Below, piece after piece: positions 57,973 through 64,000 of a stretch of DNA of 64,000 nucleotides (position 1 is its first letter; the number at the start of each line of letters is the position of its first letter). Source of the DNA: Phycisphaerae bacterium RAS1 (GTDB lineage Bacteria; Planctomycetota; Phycisphaerae; UBA1845; Fen-1342); assembly GCA_007859745.1 (NCBI GenBank), contig SMLU01000001.1:1612001-1676000 (forward strand), written 5' to 3'. The position numbers and the translations under genes were made by a program. Under the pieces are notes generated by a model. The model was not told where the DNA came from. It saw only the letters and a list, made by a program, of their open reading frames with translations, and made no database searches.

Positions 57973-58191
57973 ATGACAGCACCCAACCCCCTGCATCTTG
58001 CCAACACCGCCCAACAGATGGCCCGCTCAGCGCCCGCCTCGGACGCCGTCATCTTCAACAAGGTGGCCATGATTTCGATGGGAGTGATGGCGGCGGCGTC
58101 AGTGCTTCAAGTGCTTCAGCCATTCCTGCGCGATCTGAATGGCAAGCGCAGCAAGCAGATGTACGGGGACGACCACGGTCGCGGACGCTGA
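57973..58191 (+). CDS. small membrane-associated hypothetical protein
   Basis: A 72-residue protein with one hydrophobic segment (FNKVAMISMGVMAAASVLQV) and a basic C-terminal tail. AGGAGATCAC precedes the ATG. No family is recognised. It follows weak Pho-box-like promoter 6 and converges on the gene beyond. Confidence 0.55.
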   Translation: MTAPNPLHLANTAQQMARSAPASDAVIFNKVAMISMGVMAAASVLQVLQPFLRDLNGKRSKQMYGDDHGRGR

Positions 58192-58196
58192 ATGGT

Positions 58197-58607
58197 TCAC
58201 TCATCCCACGCAATCTGATCGATGGTCACGGCATTCGGGGCGGCCTGAAGCGATTCCGCGCGGTCCGCTTCTCGAATCCACGGCACACGATGCCGGATGA
58301 TGCCATCGAACAGCCGCACGGTCGGACGTGCTTCCGAGTTCAGACCTGAGCCGGCAATCCGGACGGTGCGACCGGGCAGGTGCAGCGTGATCCCGTCGTC
58401 CGGTGCAAACTCTACCCGCTCAATCCAGGCGTAGCCGATCGCCAGGACATGGCCGTCCTTCTTTCGGAGTTCCAGCATGATCGAGCGGTCGCGCACGCCG
58501 CGGAGCCAGCCGAAGCAGCCGAGATTCTCCGCGTCGTCGTGGTCGGGCTCCTCGTTGGAATTGGCGGCGGTCCGGCGCGTGAGCCGGTCGAGCATCCTAT
58601 CGGTCAT
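58197..58607 (-). CDS. hypothetical protein of the relaxase operon
   Basis: A 136-residue protein starting MTDRMLDRLTRRTAANSNEE. The second half is beta-rich (RSIMLELRKKDGHVLAIGYA, DGITLHLPGRTVRIAGSGLN). No domain is recognised. It overlaps the relaxase end by 11 bp and so is probably translated with it. Confidence 0.6.
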   Translation of the reverse strand: MTDRMLDRLTRRTAANSNEEPDHDDAENLGCFGWLRGVRDRSIMLELRKKDGHVLAIGYAWIERVEFAPDDGITLHLPGRTVRIAGSGLNSEARPTVRLFDGIIRHRVPWIREADRAESLQAAPNAVTIDQIAWDE

Positions 58608-61266
58608 AGTCTGGCCGCTCCCTTCCGTACTCACGTTCCGCGCCGCGCGTCCAGGTCGCCACGCCCTCAGCAACACGCTCGCGCGCCATGCGGCTCCTGA
58701 TCGCCGCGCAGTCGGCCGCAAGCTCGGTCGCGCTCAGCCGCTCGTCGCTGCGGCTGACCGCGGCAAGCAGCGATTCCTTGTCGTCGGTAAACACCAGCGC
58801 CTGCTCGCGGCCGCGCGAGGCCGACACATAAAACTGCTCACGGCTCGATGCCGGAAAACTCTGCGACGACTGGCCGATCAACACGCGATCGACGGTTTTG
58901 CCCTGGCTCGCGTGGCTGGTAACCACAATGCCATGCGTCAGATGCCCGTAGTGCCGGCCGATGACAAACGCCTTGGCCGGGTTTTTCTCGTCACGCGGCG
59001 CGACCAGCAGGTCGCCGTTATCCGTGAATCCCCTCACCCGGAAGATGTCGCCGTTATTGAGCCGGCGCGCGCCGCCCTCGCCGGTGCCGCCTTTGGTGAT
59101 GCGGATATCATCGCCCGCCGACAGATCGATCTCGGCGCTTCGGAATACCGAGAAACGCTCGGCCTGGTCGAGCGGAAGCGGCCCCTCTCCCACCAGCACG
59201 CGCTGTCCCTTGCGAAATCCCTTGGAATTCTGGTGAAACACCAGCACGTCGCCTTGCCGGTAATTGACCGGATCGCGGCGCTCGCCAAGCGTGAGGTTCG
59301 CCGGGATCAGTTCCAGGAACCGGCGCTCTTCGCTGCCAATCAGCCCGCGCTTGCGAAGCTGGCTGCGAATCTCCGCGGTGATGCGATTGCCCTCTGCGTG
59401 GGTCGGCGACACTACAAGCGCCGATTTGCCCTGCGTCACCGTCTCCACGTACGCCGCGGCGAGCGCGCCGTCGCGCTCCTCGTCGGCCACCTCGCGAATC
59501 CAGCCGAGATCGTCGAGCCGGCGGAACCCCTCCTCCGTCCGGTCCTCGCTCAGATCCTTCACGGCGGCCCTGTATTTGTCTTTCTGCCGCTGGATTTCCC
59601 TTATCTCCGCCGGCCTGAGTCCCGCCTCCTGTTCCAAAAGGCGCAGCGCCGCGCCGCGCTCAACCGAACCGTGCTGCCTGCGATCCCCGGACAGCACGAC
59701 ACGGGCATCGAGCGCATCCGCCAGCTCGAACACCTCGCGCATGGTCCGCGTGCCCATCTGGCCTGCCTCATCGATCCAGATGACGCCGCCCCTCGCCTCC
59801 TGCTGCAACTCGCGGTCGACAAGGAGGCGCGCCACCGTTTCCGCAGTCGGGAAGCCCGCCGCGCGCAGCACGTCGCGGCTTGCGCTCGCCGACGGCGCGA
59901 ACGCGAGCACCCGCTGCCCGCCGGTCTCGATGGCCTCACGGGCCTCTTCCATCATCGTGGTTTTGCCCGAGCCGGCGACGCCGCGCACCAGGATTACCCG
60001 GTCCCTCGATTCGACGACGTGGCGGACGGCGGCTTTCTGGCCGGGATTGAGCCATTCGCGATTGAACCGTGTTAGCCCGGGATTGAGTGGACGGCAAGCG
60101 CCGCGCCCGCTGCGGGCGAAAGACAGCATCCGGCTTTCCTCTTCGAGCACCTGCTGTGTGCTGATCATGCGCCGGCCGCGGCGGACGCCGCGAAGCATCG
60201 GCTGCTGGCCGACCAGCGATTCAATCGTGCGTTGCGACGCCTTTCCCGTGCCCTGCCTGAGCGCCGCGGTGAGCAGCGTCCGCTCCGGCACCACCGAGGC
60301 ACGCTCGAAGGTATGCTCGATTGCCCGCTGCACGGCCTCCCGCGCCGCGTCTCCGTTCTCGCCATACCCGGCTTGGCCGATGCGTTTCGCCAGCGCATCG
60401 AGATCGCCCGATTCCTTCTCATCGAGCCGCTCCGCCCAGGCGGCTTTCAGTTCAGGCATGGTCAGTTCCTTCGCCTTGCCCGAGCGCGTCTGCGCTCCGA
60501 GTGCCGCCTTCGCGTCCGGATCGGTGATGCCCCGCTCGCGCGCGAGCTTTTCGATCCGCGTAGTTCGCCGCGAGAAACCGGCGAGCGTATCCGCGCCGAT
60601 ACCCTTGAGTTCCCATCCTTTCGCGGTGCGCTCCGTCGCAAGCCCCAGCTCTTCCATCCGGCGCGCCAGCCGCGCGTGAAACACCGCCTCGAAGTACGGG
60701 GCGTCGCGTTTGAGATCGCCGAATTGCCCGGCCTTCCAGCGTTGCTCTTCGGCGTCGAACGTTGCGTTGAAGGCAAAGCAGTGGGCATGAAGATGCGGGT
60801 CGGGAACCCCGTCTTCCGGGCGCGCCGTGAAATGGACGAACTCGCCCCAGACCATGTTGCCGGTAACGCGGTCCTCGTTGCGCCCGCCTGCGCGCACGCG
60901 GGCCTTGCTCTCCGCCTCGATGTCCTGCATCGTGTCCTCGACCGAGTCGCGGAACGCCGTCAGGATGCGCTCGTCCTGAGTAATTCCGTAAAGCAGCGAC
61001 ACGCTCTTCGGGCAATGGAAATTGAAGTCATAACCGACGCGGCGATCGGCTTTACGACGTACCGTAAGTGGCTCGCCCGACTGCGGCACGCAATTGTCGC
61101 ACAGCCGGTCCCAATCCGCCCGATCGACGATTCCGGACAATCCGAGTCGTTTCGCGCCCTCGCCGCGCCAGAAGCCGACCAGTTCCTGGCCCTCGGAGTA
61201 GTAATCGGCGGTGCTGTAGTAGCTCTTGGCGCGGGATGCGCTGTTGCTTTGGGTAATGCGAAGCAT
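58597..61266 (-). CDS. MobF-type relaxase-helicase (TrwC/TraI-like)
   Basis: An 889-residue protein. The relaxase domain has catalytic tyrosines near SYYSTADYYSEGQELVGFW and the three-His metal site PDPHLHAHCFAFN. The superfamily 1 helicase has Walker A VRGVAGSGKTTMMEEAREAI, Walker B GGVIWIDEAGQMG and a C-terminal SHASQGKTVDRVLIG motif. It would nick at oriT, unwind and pilot the strand through the coupling protein. Start at 61,266 (MLRITQS) is the family's usual N-terminus. Confidence 0.93.
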   Translation of the reverse strand: MLRITQSNSASRAKSYYSTADYYSEGQELVGFWRGEGAKRLGLSGIVDRADWDRLCDNCVPQSGEPLTVRRKADRRVGYDFNFHCPKSVSLLYGITQDERILTAFRDSVEDTMQDIEAESKARVRAGGRNEDRVTGNMVWGEFVHFTARPEDGVPDPHLHAHCFAFNATFDAEEQRWKAGQFGDLKRDAPYFEAVFHARLARRMEELGLATERTAKGWELKGIGADTLAGFSRRTTRIEKLARERGITDPDAKAALGAQTRSGKAKELTMPELKAAWAERLDEKESGDLDALAKRIGQAGYGENGDAAREAVQRAIEHTFERASVVPERTLLTAALRQGTGKASQRTIESLVGQQPMLRGVRRGRRMISTQQVLEEESRMLSFARSGRGACRPLNPGLTRFNREWLNPGQKAAVRHVVESRDRVILVRGVAGSGKTTMMEEAREAIETGGQRVLAFAPSASASRDVLRAAGFPTAETVARLLVDRELQQEARGGVIWIDEAGQMGTRTMREVFELADALDARVVLSGDRRQHGSVERGAALRLLEQEAGLRPAEIREIQRQKDKYRAAVKDLSEDRTEEGFRRLDDLGWIREVADEERDGALAAAYVETVTQGKSALVVSPTHAEGNRITAEIRSQLRKRGLIGSEERRFLELIPANLTLGERRDPVNYRQGDVLVFHQNSKGFRKGQRVLVGEGPLPLDQAERFSVFRSAEIDLSAGDDIRITKGGTGEGGARRLNNGDIFRVRGFTDNGDLLVAPRDEKNPAKAFVIGRHYGHLTHGIVVTSHASQGKTVDRVLIGQSSQSFPASSREQFYVSASRGREQALVFTDDKESLLAAVSRSDERLSATELAADCAAIRSRMARERVAEGVATWTRGAEREYGRERPDYDR

Positions 61267-61827
61267 GGGGCGGCATCCTGCCACAGAACTCCGGCGAATG
61301 GGTTAACGACCCATTCGACGACGATTCGCCAGTTCCTCACCCTAAGTATTGCGTCGGTATCGGCAGTTGTTGCAGGGACTTTGCCGTGTATGTGTCATCT
61401 TCTTTCCATTGCATGAGGCACATGCGCCCGCGTCCCGCCGGCGAATCAGTCCGGCCACGACAGCGAATCGCCGGGCGCGGCACGGAAGTGCAGGGTTCAG
61501 CCTTGCTGTCGGCATCGGCTCGCGGGAGCGTGTCGCCCTTCGTTCGCTATGCACAGCCGGCGCAAGCGGTCGCCCGTTTGCGGGTCGTGCGGCTGGATTG
61601 TCCCCTCTTCTTCCGTCGTTTCCCGCATCCTCACGGCCTGATTGAAGGCATCGCTAAAGCCGCCGCCGGTCCGGTCAAGCAGAAAATCGTTTCCCCTGAA
61701 GGGACCCACCATTTTCCGCTGTGACCGGTGCGCTTCGCTCGCGCTCGCCCCGCCTGTAGCGGCTTTCTTCCGCGTGCCATCAGGCCGCGATGGTCGCGGC
61801 CGGAAACGAAGAAAAGGAGACATCACC
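61267..61827. other. intergenic region upstream of relaxase; candidate oriT
   Basis: No gene is supported in this 560-bp stretch. A perfect 9-bp inverted repeat (61,295-61,303 with 61,309-61,317, CGAATGGGT type) lies 29 bp upstream of the relaxase start. That is the usual neighbourhood for a MobF origin of transfer. The right part holds the duplicated leader described separately. Confidence 0.4.
61655..61827 (+). repeat. duplicated leader, copy 1
   Basis: About 170 bp before the ATG at 61,828 share blocks with 63,715-63,883: CGCCGGTCCGG-CAAGC, TTTCCGCTG, GTGCGCTTCGCTC, and a hairpin GGCCGCGA-TGG-TCGCGGCC (61,783-61,801). The hairpin ends 26 nt before the start codon, just upstream of the AAGGAG ribosome binding site. 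Confidence 0.75.
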
Positions 61828-62031
61828 ATGACCGACACGAACAACACCGCTTCCAAGGCTCCCAGCCACGTCGCCTACCAGGTGCGCGACCGCGAAGGCA
61901 AGAAAGGCTTCTGGACCCGCATCGGGGCCGCCTGGCAGCACGCCGACGGCAAGGGCTTCAACATCCAGCTTGAAGTCGTGCCGCTCGACGGCCGCGTAAC
62001 GCTCCGCGTCGCGACCGAAAAGAAAGACTGA
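61828..62031 (+). CDS. small plasmid-type hypothetical protein
   Basis: A 67-residue protein of the kind found on many plasmids: HVAYQVRDREGKKGFWTRIG, then AAWQHADGKGFNIQLEVVPL. Its fold is probably a small beta-barrel. AAGGAG precedes the ATG. Function unknown. Confidence 0.75.
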   Translation: MTDTNNTASKAPSHVAYQVRDREGKKGFWTRIGAAWQHADGKGFNIQLEVVPLDGRVTLRVATEKKD

Positions 62032-62044
62032 TTCGCCAACCCAC

Positions 62045-62066
62045 GGGCGGGCCGCAAGGCCCGCCC
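62045..62066 (+). terminator. GNRA-loop hairpin between small genes
   Basis: GGGCGGGCC (62,045-62,053) pairs with GGCCCGCCC (62,058-62,066) around the tetraloop GCAA, followed by ATTTC. It could attenuate transcription into the next gene or stabilise the upstream message. Confidence 0.5.
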
Positions 62067-62091
62067 ATTTCATCGAGAAAGGAATCTCACC

Positions 62092-62712
62092 ATGACACAC
62101 TTCACTGTCGCCATCATCATCCCTCCGCGTGTTAACGACATCGATGCCTTCATCGTGCATCAGATGGACCCGTTCAGCGAAAATACCGAAGTCGAACCGT
62201 ACGTCTGCTACACGCCGGAACAGGCTGCCGCGGATATCGCGTCAAGCATCCACCGTCTCGAACTCATCATCAGCCGCAATGAGGACGGCTACGACATCGA
62301 CAAATGCCGTCAGAACCTTGATGAGTTGCGTAGCACCACGCCTGAGCAACGCTACCAGGAACGGAGCAAGACCTACGAGACCTTCAACGAGAGCGGCGAG
62401 CCGCTTTCAACGTACAACCCGGACAGCAAATGGGATTGGTACGTGATCGGCGGACGGTGGGACGGCTGGATCAATGACCTGGAGACCAGCCGGGAGCGGA
62501 TTGATGACAACATCGCCTCCACCCGCGAGGCCATCGAGCGAAACAAAATCCCGCACGCCATCATCACGCCGGATGGCGAATGGCACGAACGCGGTCAAAT
62601 GGGCTGGTGGGGAACCCTGCTTACCGAGAACGAGAATTGGGATGAACAGGCCCGCTGCATCTTTGCCGGATTCCCGGATGAGCGCGTCGTCGTCGTCGAT
62701 GCGCATATATAG
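62092..62712 (+). CDS. hypothetical protein with WDWYVIGGRWDGW motif
   Basis: A 206-residue protein. A motif at about residues 113-128 (DSKWDWYVIGGRWDGWI) recalls small proteins shared by phages and plasmids. The N-terminus (MTHFTVAIIIPP) is strand-like, and the middle is helical and acidic. No function is known. GAAAGGA precedes the ATG. It is followed 9 nt later by the methyltransferase gene. Confidence 0.65.
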   Translation: MTHFTVAIIIPPRVNDIDAFIVHQMDPFSENTEVEPYVCYTPEQAAADIASSIHRLELIISRNEDGYDIDKCRQNLDELRSTTPEQRYQERSKTYETFNESGEPLSTYNPDSKWDWYVIGGRWDGWINDLETSRERIDDNIASTREAIERNKIPHAIITPDGEWHERGQMGWWGTLLTENENWDEQARCIFAGFPDERVVVVDAHI

Positions 62713-62721
62713 GAGGCAACC

Positions 62722-63477
62722 ATGCACACGTCCATTGCGAACCCCTTCTACGCCTCCCGTCACCGTCAACCGCGCCTGTCACGGCGAGATACGCGACCGC
62801 TGTACGCGAAGCTCCCGCTTGCCCCGATCAACGCGAGCCCCGTCCCTCACCTGACGAGTCTCTATCACAACGCGGATGCCGGCAACTACGGGCGCCGCGA
62901 TTATCCCGGCAATTGCGGCGGCAATCTCATCCGCGACCTCCTCCGCTTCTTCGGACCGACGACGGTGCTCGACCTGATGACGGGCAGCGGCACTTGCCGT
63001 GACGTGTGCCAGGAACTCGGCGTTCTGTGCTGGTCCAGCGATCTGCACGAGGATGTTGATGCCTGCTCGCCTTCCGTCTTCCCCGCGGAGTCGTTCGACT
63101 TCTGCTGGCTGCATCCGCCGTACTGGCGGCAGAAGCTCTACACCGACGACCCGCGCGACCTGTCGCGAACGCCGACGCTCGGTGCGTTCCTGAACCGTTA
63201 CCGGAAACTGATCGCCAACTGCGCCACCGCAATTGTCCCAGGTGGCCGCCTTGCGATTCTCATGGGCGATTACTCGGATCGGGAGGTCGGATTCGTGCCC
63301 CTCGTCTATCACACGAAACAGCTTGCCTTCGAGACGGGGTTGCGGCAATGTTGCACGGACATCATCCGATTCAGCCACGGAGCGAGCAGCAGCCGCAAGG
63401 TGTATCGCTCCGCGTTCATCCCCGGCCTGCACGATGTGTGCGTGGTGTTTGAGAAAGGAACCGGATCGCCATCATGA
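62722..63477 (+). CDS. DNA-methyltransferase-like SAM enzyme
   Basis: A 251-residue protein. The SAM-binding motif I is TTVLDLMTGSGTCRDV, and the catalytic-type motif IV reads CWLHPPYWRQK, i.e. HPPY where amino-methyltransferases have DPPY or NPPY. The N-terminal 60 residues are polar. It may modify the element's DNA, and no restriction enzyme is adjacent. Its stop overlaps the next start by 4 bp. Confidence 0.75.
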   Translation: MHTSIANPFYASRHRQPRLSRRDTRPLYAKLPLAPINASPVPHLTSLYHNADAGNYGRRDYPGNCGGNLIRDLLRFFGPTTVLDLMTGSGTCRDVCQELGVLCWSSDLHEDVDACSPSVFPAESFDFCWLHPPYWRQKLYTDDPRDLSRTPTLGAFLNRYRKLIANCATAIVPGGRLAILMGDYSDREVGFVPLVYHTKQLAFETGLRQCCTDIIRFSHGASSSRKVYRSAFIPGLHDVCVVFEKGTGSPS

Positions 63478-63644
63478 GCACCGACGAATCGATCCTTGAT
63501 GACTTGTTCCACGGCTGTGCCCTGGCCGCGTTCGTGGAGCGGGCCATCGTCGAGAAGGGCTGGCCGGACCCGAAAGCCACCAACGCCTTGGCCTGTCGCA
63601 TCTACGAAGTCGAACTTGCCGCCCGGAATCGCCGCAAGCCCTGA
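63474..63644 (+). CDS. small hypothetical protein coupled to methyltransferase
   Basis: A 56-residue protein (MSTDESILDDLFHGCALAAF ... ELAARNRRKP). Its ATG overlaps the methyltransferase stop (ATGA), so the two are co-translated. No domain is recognised. Confidence 0.6.
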   Translation: MSTDESILDDLFHGCALAAFVERAIVEKGWPDPKATNALACRIYEVELAARNRRKP

Positions 63645-63714
63645 CATCGAGCTTCAGTGCGTCGCGGGTCTCACCGCTTCTTCTCAGCCGCGCCCGCGGC
63701 CTTCTCATCGGCAC

Positions 63715-63883
63715 GCTAGAGCCGTCGCCGGTCCGGGCAAGCTGCCAAAGCCGCTTTCCGCTGATCGCGGAAGCCTTCGGCTTTTCGCTTGCTCCGTGCG
63801 CTTCGCTCCGGCTTGCCGGCTCTTGATCACGTGCCGTAAGGCCGCGATGGTCGCGGCCCTCACTCAAAGAATGGAGACATATC
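63715..63883 (+). repeat. duplicated leader, copy 2
   Basis: Matches the leader at 61,655-61,827, with the same hairpin (63,840-63,858) 25 nt before the start codon at 63,884. The copies differ in the middle, so the hairpin and the end blocks are the best conserved parts. Confidence 0.75.
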
Positions 63884-64000
63884 ATGACTGAACGCAAGAA
63901 ATGTAAAGCACACAAAAGCTATCCACGCGACTTTCGAGAGCCAACTCCGGCCAAGTCACTCAAGCGATATCACGATACCTACGGCGGGATCGGCGCAACC
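63884..64000 (+). CDS. hypothetical protein, cut by window edge
   Basis: Thirty-nine codons are visible (MTERKKCKAHKSYPRDFREP...), open to the edge. GGAGACATATC precedes the ATG. Too short to assign. Confidence 0.5.
   Translation, partial: MTERKKCKAHKSYPRDFREPTPAKSLKRYHDTYGGIGAT

Overview
The window reads as a high-GC bacterial chromosome, most likely a member of the Planctomycetota. Three large secreted proteins end in a Ca-binding dockerin-like module with a repeated LDINPF signature. There is also a lipoprotein with an Asn/Gly-rich linker, a PEP-CTERM protein, and a CxxCGYNLRG...CPECG zinc ribbon, all familiar in that phylum. No rRNA or long marker gene is present, so the assignment is an inference.

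Positions 1-36,470 are ordinary chromosome. They hold purN, glnS, dut, guaB, pckA, herA-like, acpS and cls, transporters (OPT, CPA2 antiporter, P1B ATPase, MFS), a secretin/TPR pair, an HDOD protein and dockerin-bearing secreted enzymes. A thioredoxin-like (TlpA) gene at 3956-5071 has an in-frame TGA exactly where the first Cys of CxxC belongs, so it is probably a selenoprotein. The gaps between these genes carry at least seven families of paired, inverted GC-rich palindromes resembling REPINs. One composite is amplified as a 165-bp tandem array (33,796-34,502). These elements often supply the stop codon of the upstream gene or run into the start of the next.

At 36,471-36,543 lies an initiator tRNA-Met whose 3' half overlaps the 3' end of a large serine recombinase gene. 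From there to the right edge (at least 27.5 kb) the DNA is an integrated mobile element without the host palindromes. Its right end is outside the window. Its left arm is a minus-strand run of ten genes from a sigma-factor-like gene (44,052) through DUF1232, ParB-like, a type IV coupling protein, membrane proteins and two J-domain paralogues to the recombinase. Its right arm has a MobF relaxase-helicase, a SAM methyltransferase and small plasmid-type genes. No mating-pore genes are seen, so it may be mobilizable rather than self-transmissible, or the pore genes may lie beyond the edge.

The middle of the element (46-58 kb) is the most unusual part. Small secreted Cys-containing proteins, a CCA-adding-enzyme-like nucleotidyltransferase, a second sigma-like factor, a prepilin-like protein and small ORFs sit downstream of arrays of TGTCA direct repeats at an exact 11-bp period. 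In four arrays a TATnnT -10 box begins exactly 16 bp after the start of the last repeat. This is the architecture of PhoB (Pho box) promoters, and suggests a phosphate-starvation-type regulon carried on the element. A tyrosine recombinase next to it has had its 3' end copied 927 bp downstream, where the copy begins exactly at the -10 position of one such promoter.
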